59,462 bases of DNA from Verrucomicrobiales bacterium (GTDB lineage: Bacteria; Verrucomicrobiota; Verrucomicrobiia; Verrucomicrobiales; DEV007). The DNA lies in the NCBI GenBank assembly GCA_029233965.1, contig JARGOP010000027.1, positions 1 through 59,462 on the forward strand, given 5' to 3'. This document shows positions 51,161-59,458 of this stretch, in pieces; the stretch's first letter is position 1, and every line of letters starts with the position of its first letter. Below the pieces are notes generated by a model. That model was not told where the DNA came from and searched no databases. It saw only the letters and a program-made list of their open reading frames with translations. Both the position numbers and the translations under genes were made by a program.

Positions 51161-51358
51161 TCATGCCATTTCGATCATGAGCACAATCGGGGCAGTGGGA
51201 TCCCCCTCCTCTTCAGCGGTGTCGGTCTCCGGCTCCCATGCCGCGAGCGGACCGCTCTTTCTGCCGGAAGCCCGACCCGCGACCCAACCCAGAACCAACG
51301 CGATCACACCAACTGCGAGAGGCAGCGCGTAGACCGGAAGACTCTGGAACAAATTCAT
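51161..51358 (-). CDS. Small single-pass membrane protein, 5' part of a split frame
   Basis: A 65-residue protein with one membrane helix (YALPLAVGVIALVLGWVAG) and an acidic cytosolic end (EPETDTAEEEGDPTAPIVLM). The start ATG 51358 overlaps the bioD stop as TGATG, so it is translationally coupled. Its TGA stop is in frame with the next reading frame, which restarts 24 bases further on. It could be a membrane-anchored N-terminus of a GrpE-like protein cut by a nonsense codon, or a genuine small gene. Confidence 0.5.
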   Translation of the reverse strand: MNLFQSLPVYALPLAVGVIALVLGWVAGRASGRKSGPLAAWEPETDTAEEEGDPTAPIVLMIEMA

Positions 51359-51978
51359 CAGGAAAGGCATACGTCGGCGAGGGCTTCGAGATCGTGATCG
51401 ATGAGCGTAATTTCATCGAGTCTTTGCGCGAGCTGATCTGCATTTGTCTGCTGAGACAGGTCTTCCGGGCCGAATAAATTGAGAAAGACCGCCCGGCATT
51501 CCAGCCCGGTCGAACGGATCGCCCCGGTCGTGAGGAGAGTGTGATTCAGGCATCCAAGACGATTGGCGGCGACGACCACCACCGGGAGATCAAGAGCAAC
51601 CGCGAGATCGGCGACGGTTCTCTCCGAATCGACCGGGACGAGCCAGCCCCCTGCGCCTTCGACGACAACGAAATCCGCCCTCCCGGCGAGCCGATCAAAG
51701 GCTTCCTTGAGATCCTCAAACCGAATCTCGACGGGGACACTGACCGCGGCAGGGGCGACCGGCTCATCGAGATGAATCGGATTCACTTCCTCCAGCGTTA
51801 CTCCGGCTCCCGCACTGACTTCCTGAAGGGCACGGCTGTCATCGTAGCTGCCGCACTCAATCGGCTTCATCCCGACCGCATTGAGACCGCGTTCTCTCAG
51901 CAACTTCACTAATCGAACAGAAACCCATGTTTTTCCGACGTCGGTGTCTGTCCCGGTGATGAATACCGCTTTCCCCAT
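51358..51978 (-). CDS. bioD: Dethiobiotin synthetase BioD
   Basis: A 206-residue ATP-dependent dethiobiotin synthase of the biotin pathway. The P-loop GTDTDVGKT is at residues 9-17, followed by the VGMKPIECG substrate loop and VVEGAGGWLVPV. The start at 51978 gives the canonical MGKAVFITGTDTDVGKT and overlaps the glmM stop (TGATG). No other biotin gene is nearby, so bioD is an orphan carried in the glmM run. Confidence 0.95.
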   Translation of the reverse strand: MGKAVFITGTDTDVGKTWVSVRLVKLLRERGLNAVGMKPIECGSYDDSRALQEVSAGAGVTLEEVNPIHLDEPVAPAAVSVPVEIRFEDLKEAFDRLAGRADFVVVEGAGGWLVPVDSERTVADLAVALDLPVVVVAANRLGCLNHTLLTTGAIRSTGLECRAVFLNLFGPEDLSQQTNADQLAQRLDEITLIDHDLEALADVCLS

Positions 51979-53345
51979 CACGCTCCGATTTCGTCTGCGA
52001 TCAACTCGCCGATTTGATCCGCCCACTCATTGATCTGCGCTTCGTCACGCCCTTCGATCAAAATGCGAAGGAGTGGCTCCGTCCCGGAGTATCGCAACAG
52101 GATGCGACCCGCATCTCCTAACAAAGCCTGAACTTCATCAATTTTCGGAGCTGCCGTCAATTCAGAGACCGGAGGCTTTGCCGTGACCCTCACATTGCGT
52201 TGCGCCTGGGGAAACTTCGTGAGCACCTTTCGTAACTCGCTCAAAGGCCTGCCGCTCTCACGAATCATTTTCAGCAACTGCACGGCCGAGACAATGCCGT
52301 CTCCGGTCGTGTTGTAATCGTGAAAGATGAAGTGGCCACTCTGTTCGCCACCGAAGTTGTAGCCATGCTCACGCATCATCTCGAGGACATAACGGTCGCC
52401 GACCCCGGCCCGGACAACGCTGCCCCCGGCTTTGGCGACCGCCTCATCGAGGCCGGCGTTGCTCATCACGGTGGCGACGAGAGTGTTGTCCTTCAAGGTT
52501 CCGGCGTCAATCATGGCGATCGCGGCAATGGCCATGAGTTCGTCGCCATTGAGGACTGCCCCCGTTTCATCGCAGAGAAGAACCCGGTCGGCATCGCCAT
52601 CATGAGACACCCCGACATCGGCGCCGTGCTCTTTGACGAGCGACTCAATGACTTCGGCATGAGTGCAACCGCAGTCTTCGTTGATATTGATCCCGTTGGG
52701 ATGATGATGAAAGGCCTTCACTGTCGCACCGAGCGAGCGGAGGATCGCCTCACTCGTTTCGTAGCTCGCACCGTTCGCACAGTCGAGAGCGATGGTGAGA
52801 CCGCGCAGAAGATCGCGATCATCCCCGACGGAGGCGCGAACAAAATCGACATACCGCTCTGAGGCTTTTTCGAGAAACCCGGTCCGACCGATGGTTCCAT
52901 CTTTAGCGGCAACCGGATCCGCGAGAACCCGCCGCTCGATTTCGAGTTCCATTTCGTCGGTCAGCTTGTAACCGTCCGGACCGAAAAACTTGATCCCGTT
53001 GTCGCCGAAGGGGTTATGAGAGGCCGAAATGACCACCCCGAAGGCGGCACCTGTCTCCCGCACTAACATCGCCACTGCCGGTGTCGGGACGACTCCGGCG
53101 AGTCTTACATCGATCCCTTTCGAGTTGAGACCGGCACTGATCGCACTCTCAAACATATCGCCGGACTGACGCGTGTCTTTTCCGATCACGACGGTGGGCC
53201 ACTCACGCGAATCCCCGCGCGCTTCGAGGAAGACCTCCGCCACCGCCTGTCCCAACCGAACCACGAAATCAGCGGTGAGCGGGTAAACATTCGCTTTACC
53301 ACGAATACCGTCCGTTCCAAAAAATCGTCTTTTATCGTCGCTCAT
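51978..53345 (-). CDS. glmM: Phosphoglucosamine mutase GlmM
   Basis: A 455-residue alpha-D-phosphohexomutase that converts glucosamine-6-phosphate to glucosamine-1-phosphate for peptidoglycan and lipopolysaccharide precursors. The phosphoserine loop is ISASHNPFGDNG with Ser108; the Mg site HDGDADRVL (about 247-251) and the sugar loop GGEQSGHFIF follow, and RYSGTEPLLRI closes the C-terminus. The start is ATG 53345. It lies directly after the CdaR-like stub gene and cdaA, as in the Firmicutes cdaA-cdaR-glmM locus. Confidence 0.97.
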   Translation of the reverse strand: MSDDKRRFFGTDGIRGKANVYPLTADFVVRLGQAVAEVFLEARGDSREWPTVVIGKDTRQSGDMFESAISAGLNSKGIDVRLAGVVPTPAVAMLVRETGAAFGVVISASHNPFGDNGIKFFGPDGYKLTDEMELEIERRVLADPVAAKDGTIGRTGFLEKASERYVDFVRASVGDDRDLLRGLTIALDCANGASYETSEAILRSLGATVKAFHHHPNGININEDCGCTHAEVIESLVKEHGADVGVSHDGDADRVLLCDETGAVLNGDELMAIAAIAMIDAGTLKDNTLVATVMSNAGLDEAVAKAGGSVVRAGVGDRYVLEMMREHGYNFGGEQSGHFIFHDYNTTGDGIVSAVQLLKMIRESGRPLSELRKVLTKFPQAQRNVRVTAKPPVSELTAAPKIDEVQALLGDAGRILLRYSGTEPLLRILIEGRDEAQINEWADQIGELIADEIGA

Positions 53346-53376
53346 GCAGGTGAGTTCAGTGATTCGATGCCGCAGA

Positions 53377-53610
53377 TCAATTGCCGCTATCGTTGCCGGG
53401 CACCGGCGGAGCAGGAGGGCTCAGCAAAGTGTCGTCCAGAATCGTTCCGGTCGAGGGACGGGCCGGCACGGATGAGGTTCCCGGGACGGGAAAGGAGGGC
53501 TGATCCGCATCGAGGTGATTGCGAATGAGGTACCAAATCGCGGTCGCGATAAGGAGGGAGGCAAGCTTCGCCGGCCAGTTTTCGATAAAGACCGCCTTAA
53601 GATTCATCAT
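53377..53610 (-). CDS. Stub-sized CdaR/YbbR-like membrane protein
   Basis: A 77-residue protein with one membrane helix near the N-terminus. FIENWPAKLASLLIATAIWYLIRNH is the typical start of YbbR/CdaR proteins (N-W-x-K-L-x-S-L-x-x-A-x-x-x-W). The rest is a Pro/Ser/Ala-rich tail, with none of the YbbR repeats. It overlaps the cdaA stop by 14 bases and precedes glmM by 31, the exact place of cdaR in Firmicutes. It may be a minimal CdaA partner or a decayed cdaR. ATG 53607 is an alternative start. Confidence 0.65.
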   Translation of the reverse strand: MMNLKAVFIENWPAKLASLLIATAIWYLIRNHLDADQPSFPVPGTSSVPARPSTGTILDDTLLSPPAPPVPGNDSGN

Positions 53611-54415
53611 CGTTCTCCTCTTCGTCAGCGTCTTCCTCGTCCTGTTCCTGATTCACGAGCAACTCGTTCAGTCGCTCCCGAAACTCGTCCTTGGGCAGAT
53701 TGCGTTCCAGCTTTCCACCGACAGAAATCGAAATGGCGCCCGTCTCTTCCGAAACGACGATCGCAACGGCATCCGACTCCTCCGTGATTCCCATCGCGGC
53801 GCGGTGGCGAAGGCCGATGCTCTGATCGCTGAGTTCCCGCTGGTTCAACGGAAACACACAACCCGATCCGGAAATGCGTTCGTCGGCCATGCGAATGATC
53901 ATCCCTCCGTCATGCAGCGTCGTGCCGCTGTAGAAGATGGTGTAGATCAGTTCGGGCGAAAGGAGGCAATCCATCTCCGTTCCGGTTTCAAGATACTGCT
54001 TCAGGTCGATGCGTCGTTCGATCGCGATAAGGGCACCGGTACGATGACCCGAGAGAGTCTCGGTCATTTCGATGAGATCATCCGCAAATCGCGCCCGGAC
54101 CCCTTCATTGATCGAGGAAAAGAACCGGTGGCTTCCGAGTTCGGCAAGAGCCCGCCGGAGTTCGGGCTGGAAAATGATGACGAGGGCGATGGCGAGGAAG
54201 ACGGAAACATATTTCAGGAGCCATCCGATCACCGTGAGATCGAGCCACTCCGAGAGAAGCGTCATCCCGATGTAAATGCCGACAAGCGCGGTAAAAATGC
54301 GCGCCCCGCGAGTCGCCCGGAAATAGCGGTAGGTGTTGTAAATAATCACCCAGAGGATGATTACCTCAAGCGCGTGCGTCCAATGCTGACTGATGTAGAG
54401 GCCGATCGCTTCCAT
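53597..54415 (-). CDS. cdaA: Diadenylate cyclase CdaA
   Basis: A 272-residue membrane diadenylate cyclase that makes c-di-AMP from two ATP. Three N-terminal membrane helices (about 15-80) precede the DAC domain. The catalytic pair is HDGG (Asp169-Gly171) and RHR (203-205); the usual DGA motif is DGG here. The TEESDAVAIVVSEETGAISIS region is well conserved. The C-terminus is highly acidic (NQEQDEEDADEEENDD). Start ATG 54415. It precedes the CdaR-like stub and glmM and is 64 bases from ispF upstream. Confidence 0.93.
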   Translation of the reverse strand: MEAIGLYISQHWTHALEVIILWVIIYNTYRYFRATRGARIFTALVGIYIGMTLLSEWLDLTVIGWLLKYVSVFLAIALVIIFQPELRRALAELGSHRFFSSINEGVRARFADDLIEMTETLSGHRTGALIAIERRIDLKQYLETGTEMDCLLSPELIYTIFYSGTTLHDGGMIIRMADERISGSGCVFPLNQRELSDQSIGLRHRAAMGITEESDAVAIVVSEETGAISISVGGKLERNLPKDEFRERLNELLVNQEQDEEDADEEENDDES

Positions 54416-54478
54416 TCAAATTCCGTCCTGCATTCTACAACGGGAATGGAGCGTTTGCACCCTGCGCGCGGGATATTT

Positions 54479-54967
54479 TCATTGCCGGTCCGGGAGCGCG
54501 ATCGAAGCCGAAGCGAGGGCTGCAATTCCTTCGCCGCGACCGACAAAACCCATCGTTTCATTGGTCGTAGCTTTGATCCCGATGTCCCCGGCCTCAAGAC
54601 CGAGCGCTTTGCCGATGGCTTCTTTCATCGCGGGTGCGTGGGGCATGACTTTCGGTTCCTCCGCTACGAGAGAGGAATCGATGTTCTCAATGAAGCCGCC
54701 TTTCGCCCGAACCAGCTCGGCCGCCTTTTCGAGGATCTTGAGACTGCTGATTCCCTCGATGCTCTCATCGGTCGGGGGAAACCAGTAACCAATGTCCGGC
54801 TCCCCGATCGCGCCGAGGATGGCGTCGGCAATGGCGTGCGAGAGCACGTCCGCATCCGAATGTCCGGCGAGACCGCGTGTGTGGGGAATATTCACCCCGC
54901 CAAGGACCAGCTGGCGGCCTTCTGCAAACTGGTGAACGTCATAGCCAATGCCGCTTCGGTATCTCAT
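54479..54967 (-). CDS. ispF: 2-C-methyl-D-erythritol 2,4-cyclodiphosphate synthase IspF
   Basis: A 162-residue MEP-pathway enzyme for isoprenoid precursors. Metal ligands are Asp10 and His12 (GIGYDVHQF) and His44 (LSHAIADA), with GHSDADVL between them. DIGYWFPPTD and the C-terminal TNETMGFVGRGEGIAALA complete the family pattern. The start is ATG 54967. It is the first gene of the minus-strand run cdaA-cdaR-glmM-bioD as far as spacing shows (64 bases to cdaA). Confidence 0.97.
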   Translation of the reverse strand: MRYRSGIGYDVHQFAEGRQLVLGGVNIPHTRGLAGHSDADVLSHAIADAILGAIGEPDIGYWFPPTDESIEGISSLKILEKAAELVRAKGGFIENIDSSLVAEEPKVMPHAPAMKEAIGKALGLEAGDIGIKATTNETMGFVGRGEGIAALASASIALPDRQ

Positions 54968-55124
54968 GAGTAATTTCTATCTGTTAAACTGCCCTCAAAG
55001 ACTTTCTGAAAAACACGAATATGCTGCGCTTTCACGACTGAAAATGAATCGCCACGAACTTTCGGTTTCCGATTCTTTCCATTCTTTAAACTTCGTTTTC
55101 ATTCGTGTTAAACATCATCCAGCC

Positions 55125-55877
55125 TCAAAGCACCCCTTCGAAACTGAGTTTCCCGTTGGAGGAAACGATCCTGGATTTGTCCGGGTTGAGGTCTGACTGG
55201 ACCAACTCGACCGTTCCGCCTCCGCGCTCAAGCATGAGCTGTCCGGCCGCAATGTCCCAGATGCTGATCATTTCCTCAATGTAGGCGTCGAGTCGGCCAC
55301 AGGAAATATAGGCCAGAGCGAGCGCGGCACTTCCCATCATGCGGGTTTTGCGGACGCGGTGGGCGAAGTTTTTGTATCGCTCCATGCCGGCGTCGATCGA
55401 CTCGCTGCTTTTGGAAAAGCCGATCGTGACGATCGACTCGGAAAGTTCAGAACGATCACTCGGCTTGATCGCCTTGCCGTTTTTTGTCGCGGGGCCTTCG
55501 AAGTCGACCGCGAACATTTCGTCCATCATCGGATCGTAAATCGCCCCGACCTTGAGTTCGCCACCCCGACGCATCGCGATCGAAATACAAAAATGAGGAA
55601 TGCCGAAGTAGAAGTTCACGGTGCCGTCAATCGGGTCGACGATCCATTGCGTGTCGCTCTCCTGATCTCCGGCGATCCCTTCCTCGCCGTAGATGGCATG
55701 ATCGGGAAACGTGGCGAGGATCCGCGATTCGATAAGATCCTGACTTTTCACATCGAGCGCCAACTTAATATCATGCGAGAGCATCTCATCGACATCGAGG
55801 TCGGATTCAAAATGATCTCTCAGGAGCCGACCCGCCTCCCGGGCGGCGGAAATGGCAAGTTCGAGTTCCGGGGACAT
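55125..55877 (-). CDS. Inositol monophosphatase family protein
   Basis: A 250-residue Mg2+-dependent phosphatase of the IMPase/SuhB family. Metal-site motifs are GEEG, WIVDPIDGTVNF (about 75-86) and, near the C-terminus, ISIWDIAAGQLMLERGGG. Substrates in the family include inositol phosphate, histidinol phosphate, nucleotide 3',5'-bisphosphate and others; this one cannot be assigned. The start at 55877 is preferred (MSPELELAI) over the upstream ATG at 55937, which falls in a putative repeat. Confidence 0.9.
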   Translation of the reverse strand: MSPELELAISAAREAGRLLRDHFESDLDVDEMLSHDIKLALDVKSQDLIESRILATFPDHAIYGEEGIAGDQESDTQWIVDPIDGTVNFYFGIPHFCISIAMRRGGELKVGAIYDPMMDEMFAVDFEGPATKNGKAIKPSDRSELSESIVTIGFSKSSESIDAGMERYKNFAHRVRKTRMMGSAALALAYISCGRLDAYIEEMISIWDIAAGQLMLERGGGTVELVQSDLNPDKSRIVSSNGKLSFEGVL

Positions 55878-55924
55878 GACAGAAGAAAGGAAGGAGTCGA
55901 GAATGTAAGGAGGAAAGCATCTGC

Positions 55925-55987
55925 CTGGCGACAGCATTCCTGCCGCCGTCGCGTTTGGATCGACGACAGAAACGCCGTCGCTACGAT
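55925..55987. repeat. Possible interspersed GC-rich repeat element
   Basis: On the minus strand two halves each begin with GCGACGGCG and end with TGTCG: GCGACGGCGTTTCTGTCG and GCGACGGCG-GCAGGAATGC-TGTCG, about 33 bases apart. The structure looks like a small dispersed element rather than coding sequence. No second copy was seen in this window, so its repetitive nature is unproven. Confidence 0.35.
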
Positions 55988-56011
55988 TTTTGCGGTTCAG
56001 GGTGTCGAAAC

Positions 56012-56470
56012 TTAGGCGGGAGACGGGAAAGGCAAAGTGATTTCCATGCGCCGGTGTGGAATTCCCACCTCCTCGAAGGGTTCACCCACCACGGTAAACC
56101 CCAGTTTCCCGTAAAACGAAACCACCCCTTCGCGGGAGTGGAGCACCAGTTCTGAGATCCCCTCAGTCCGGGCCGCATTCATCGCATGCTGCATGAGAAG
56201 TCGCCCCCGACCTTTTCTCTGTTCAGACTCCTGAACCGCAACCTGTCGAATTTTCCATCGACGGGAAGTCAGTGCCCGAACCGCCAGGCCTCCGAGAAGT
56301 TGCCCGGATTGCTCAGCGACGAGGTGCCGTTCCCTGCTTTCCGCCTCAAGATCAAGCTCGCTATAGACAAGACCGAGAGGATCCCGCAGGATGCGCTGAC
56401 GCAAAGCAACCCATTCCCCAAAACGAAAATCCTCCGAATCGATCCAAATCAGATCGACAGGAGGATTCAT
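56012..56470 (-). CDS. GNAT family N-acetyltransferase
   Basis: A 152-residue acetyl-CoA-dependent acyltransferase. The acetyl-CoA loop is VAVQESEQRKGRGRLLMQHAM (Q/RxxGxG/A read as RKGRGR). GISELVLHSREGVVSFYGKLGF completes the family motifs B. The start ATG 56470 (MNPPVDLIW) is preferred; a frame extends upstream to 56614. Acceptor substrate is unknown. It is 19 bases downstream of the aspartate aminotransferase gene on the same strand, so co-transcription is likely. Confidence 0.85.
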   Translation of the reverse strand: MNPPVDLIWIDSEDFRFGEWVALRQRILRDPLGLVYSELDLEAESRERHLVAEQSGQLLGGLAVRALTSRRWKIRQVAVQESEQRKGRGRLLMQHAMNAARTEGISELVLHSREGVVSFYGKLGFTVVGEPFEEVGIPHRRMEITLPFPSPA

Positions 56471-56489
56471 CGTCAGAACGGGGCGTCGC

Positions 56490-57656
56490 TTAGTGCGCGT
56501 GACAGAATTCTTCGAAACGGTCGAGACCCTTCTTGATGACATCAAGACTTGTCGCGTAGCTGAGACGGATCGAATTGTCGTAGCCGAAAGCCAGTCCCGG
56601 AACAGCTGCCACAAGGTAACGGGAGAGAAGTTTTTCGGTCAAATTCATCGAGCTGAGCCCCATCTTCGTCGTGTCGACGAGGAAATAGAACGCTCCGTCC
56701 GGCTCAACGACTTCAATGTTGTTGATCCCGGAAAGGCGGCTCAGCATATATTGGCGGCGCATATCATATTCCTCGACCATGTCGTGGATCATGTTCTGCG
56801 GACCTTCGAGAGCGGCAACTGCTCCGTACTGCGCAAAAGTCGTCGGGTTCGAAGTCGTGTGGCTCTGAATCGTGGAAATCGCGGCGGCGATCTCAGGCGG
56901 TGCTGCCGTGTAGCCGAGACGCCATCCAGTCATCGCGTAGACCTTGGAGAACCCGTTGATCGTGATCGTCAGGGCTTTCGCGTCATCGCTGATGGAAGCA
57001 GTGCTGACGTGCTTTTTCTCGTTGTAGATCAACTTCTCGTAGATCTCATCTGAAAGAATAATGATGTCCTCAGAAGCCGCCACTTCGACAAGCGCTTCGA
57101 GCTCTTCTTTCGAGTAGACAGAGCCCGTCGGGTTCCCCGGACTGTTGATGATGAGCATGCGGGTGCGACCGCTGATCGCCTCCTCAAACTCCTCCGGCGT
57201 CAGCTTCCAGCCGTTCTCACGCTTGGTCTCGACCACGTATGGCTCGGCTCCGGCGAGACGTACCATCTCGGGATAACTCGTCCAGTAGGGAGCAGGGATG
57301 ATGACCTCGTCCTCAGGATCACAGCAGGCAAGGATCGCATTGTAGCAGGAGTGCTTCGCTCCGCAGTTCACGGAAATCTGGCTGGTTTCGTAGTCGATTC
57401 CATTATCATCGCGAAGCTTCTTAGCGAGCGCTTCCTTAAGCTCAGGGATGCCAGTCGCGGCTGTGTATTTAGTCTTGCCGTTCTGGAGAGCCTCGATACA
57501 GGCATCTTTGATGTGCTGAGGCGTATCAAGATCCGGCTCGCCGGCTCCGAAGCTGGCCACGTCCTGACCCTCGTCGAAGAGTTTCTTGGCAGCGGCGGTA
57601 ATAGCCAACGTTTGGGACTCGGAAATGTGGGCGAATTTTTCTGCTATGAGGCTCAT
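56490..57656 (-). CDS. aspC: Class I aminotransferase, aspartate aminotransferase-like
   Basis: A 388-residue PLP enzyme of the Ib aspartate aminotransferase subgroup (Thermus/Bacillus type). The PLP lysine is Lys238 in SKVYAMTGWRLGY; NSPGNPTGS, APYWTSYPEM and IRLSYATS support the family. The start at 57656 gives the canonical MSLIAEKFAHISESQTLAI; the frame also runs upstream to 57743. It transfers amino groups between aspartate and oxaloacetate, and could also accept prephenate or aromatic substrates. The gene symbol is by family analogy. Confidence 0.92.
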   Translation of the reverse strand: MSLIAEKFAHISESQTLAITAAAKKLFDEGQDVASFGAGEPDLDTPQHIKDACIEALQNGKTKYTAATGIPELKEALAKKLRDDNGIDYETSQISVNCGAKHSCYNAILACCDPEDEVIIPAPYWTSYPEMVRLAGAEPYVVETKRENGWKLTPEEFEEAISGRTRMLIINSPGNPTGSVYSKEELEALVEVAASEDIIILSDEIYEKLIYNEKKHVSTASISDDAKALTITINGFSKVYAMTGWRLGYTAAPPEIAAAISTIQSHTTSNPTTFAQYGAVAALEGPQNMIHDMVEEYDMRRQYMLSRLSGINNIEVVEPDGAFYFLVDTTKMGLSSMNLTEKLLSRYLVAAVPGLAFGYDNSIRLSYATSLDVIKKGLDRFEEFCHAH

Positions 57657-57982
57657 GTCTTTGGGAAAGCTGTTTGGGTTTTCCTGCCCCGATTCAGCTC
57701 TCCGATCTCCCCGGCTCAGTCCTCCGAAGTGCTTCGGATTCATGAGGCGGCGTCGATCATCGGACCTTCACGCGACAGGTTTCCCGCATCGACGGGGATT
57801 TGGTGATGGCTCTGGGGAAGACTCGACCGCAACTCCGTGAACAATGCGGACGATTCCAGTACCAGATACAGGGGAGGATTCAAGTGAAATGCTACATCGG
57901 GCGCAAATTCCTCGACTCACCGCGCAGAAACGCCGATTCTGAATTGCAGAGCCGGTCTGATCGCTCTATTTCTCCTCTCCCC
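57657..57982. other. Divergent intergenic region between aspC and holA
   Basis: 326 bases. It contains a short perfect hairpin TCCGAAG-TG-CTTCGGA (57723-57738) with a two-base loop, not obviously a terminator. Promoters for both genes should lie here; no sigma-70-like pair stands out. Open frames across it have no recognisable product. Confidence 0.4.
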
Positions 57983-59083
57983 ATGGCAGGAAGTTCGCAA
58001 GTGTACGCCTTTTTCGGCAACGATGAGGCCCAGGTCAAAGAGGCGGCGCTCCGTCTCTCGGAGAAAATTGCGCCAAAAGATGACGAATTCGGCCTCGAGA
58101 TCGTGGCCGGGGGAGCGGACAACGCCGAGCACGCGACGCGGATTATCGCCAGCACGATCGAAGCGATTCAGACGCTGCCCTTCTTTGGCGGCGACAAAGT
58201 CGTCTGGCTCCAGGGTGCCAACTTCTTCGGCGACAATCAGACCGGCAAAGCAGAGTCGACGCTGTCCTCCGTCGAAGCACTCTGCGACCTTCTCGCCGCC
58301 GGGCTCCCATCGGACGTGAAGCTCATCATCAGCGCGACGGAGGTCGACAAACGACGCGCGTTTTTCAAGAAGCTCAACAAACTCGCCGAGGTGAAATTTT
58401 TCGACAAGGTCGATATTTCAAAGCCGGGCTGGGAAACCGAAGTGATGGCATGGACCTCCGCGCGGGCGTCTGGCATGGGACTGAACTTCGAGGGTGCCGC
58501 CCTCGAACGATTCGTCCTTATGGTTGGAGCCGAAACCAGGGTTCTCGATGCCGAGCTCGAAAAGCTCTCCCTCTACGTCGGAGACCGCCCCGCCACGGAA
58601 CAGGATGTCAGCGAAATCGTCGCCGCCAGCCATGTCGGGATTATTTTCGAAATTGGTGACGCGATCGCCCGGAAGAATCTGCCGAAAGCGCTCAGCCTCA
58701 TTGAGCAACAACTACGCAAAGGGGAAAACGCCGTGGGCATCCTCCTCGCGGCGATTGTTCCGAAAATCCGGCAGATGTTACACGCTCGCGATCTCATCGA
58801 GCGTCATGGCCTGAGCGTCGGCCGCAGTTTTCCACCTTTCGCCAAAGCACTAGAACGCCTTCCCGGATCGGAGACCTCGCATCTCCCGAAAAAGAAAGAC
58901 GGCGGCATCAATGCCTACGGAATTTTCATGGCGGCACAATTTTCGAATCGATTCACATCAATAGAGTTGCGAAATGCCCTCGAAGCATGCCTCGAAGCGA
59001 ACGAGCGCCTTGTCACAACGCAGCTGGAACCACACCTCGTTCTGAACCAACTCGTCACCAAGATTTTGGTTCAACCCTCGTAA
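57983..59083 (+). CDS. holA: DNA polymerase III delta subunit HolA
   Basis: A 366-residue clamp-loader delta subunit, which opens the sliding clamp. The N-terminus (MAGSSQVYAFFGNDEAQVKEA), a degenerate P-loop-region GADKVVWLQG-like GGDKVVWLQGANF and the C-terminal helical part with GENAVGILLAAIVPKIRQML fit the family. The start at 57983 matches the family; upstream codons to 57800 lack homology. The next gene, the TauE-like protein, starts 12 bases after the stop. Confidence 0.9.
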   Translation: MAGSSQVYAFFGNDEAQVKEAALRLSEKIAPKDDEFGLEIVAGGADNAEHATRIIASTIEAIQTLPFFGGDKVVWLQGANFFGDNQTGKAESTLSSVEALCDLLAAGLPSDVKLIISATEVDKRRAFFKKLNKLAEVKFFDKVDISKPGWETEVMAWTSARASGMGLNFEGAALERFVLMVGAETRVLDAELEKLSLYVGDRPATEQDVSEIVAASHVGIIFEIGDAIARKNLPKALSLIEQQLRKGENAVGILLAAIVPKIRQMLHARDLIERHGLSVGRSFPPFAKALERLPGSETSHLPKKKDGGINAYGIFMAAQFSNRFTSIELRNALEACLEANERLVTTQLEPHLVLNQLVTKILVQPS

Positions 59084-59095
59084 GTGGACGATCCC

Positions 59096-59458
59096 ATGAA
59101 AGTCATCCTCATCGCTCTCGGAATCGGCATTTTCGCAGGGATTACGTCAGGGCTTTGCGGCGTCGGTGGCGGCATTGTCATGGTCCCGGCCTTCACCTAT
59201 GTTCTGGGTATGGAGCAAAAGGCCGCGATTGCCACGAGCATGGCCGTGATCGTGCCGACCTCGCTGATGGCCATCTACCGGTTCAACGACATGGGCCAGA
59301 TCCAGTGGAACCTCGCCTGGCCCGTCGCGCTCGGAGCTGTCCTCGCCGCGTGGTTTGCAACAGGATGGGTGAAGCAACTCGGCAACGACCAGCTCACGAA
59401 AATCTTCGCCGTTCTCATGATTGCAGTCGGCATCAGCATGTTGTTTAAGAAGGGGTGA
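59096..59458 (+). CDS. Half-length TauE/SafE family membrane protein
   Basis: A 120-residue protein with four membrane helices. The first, LGIGIFAGITSGLCGVGGGIVMVPAF, carries the family GxGGG; then AAIATSMAVIVPTSLMAIYRF. Full TauE/SafE proteins have about 250 residues in two such halves; single-half members are known and probably form dimers. The stop (59456-59458) is inside the window, so the length is real. The ATG at 59096 is preferred over GTG 59084. The family exports sulfite, sulfoacetate or other anions; the substrate is unknown. Confidence 0.85.
   Translation: MKVILIALGIGIFAGITSGLCGVGGGIVMVPAFTYVLGMEQKAAIATSMAVIVPTSLMAIYRFNDMGQIQWNLAWPVALGAVLAAWFATGWVKQLGNDQLTKIFAVLMIAVGISMLFKKG

Noticed and set aside
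51161-51163. TGA read as selenocysteine in the split GrpE-like frame
   Set aside because: No catalytic thiol is expected at this place and no bacterial SECIS-like hairpin is evident just downstream.
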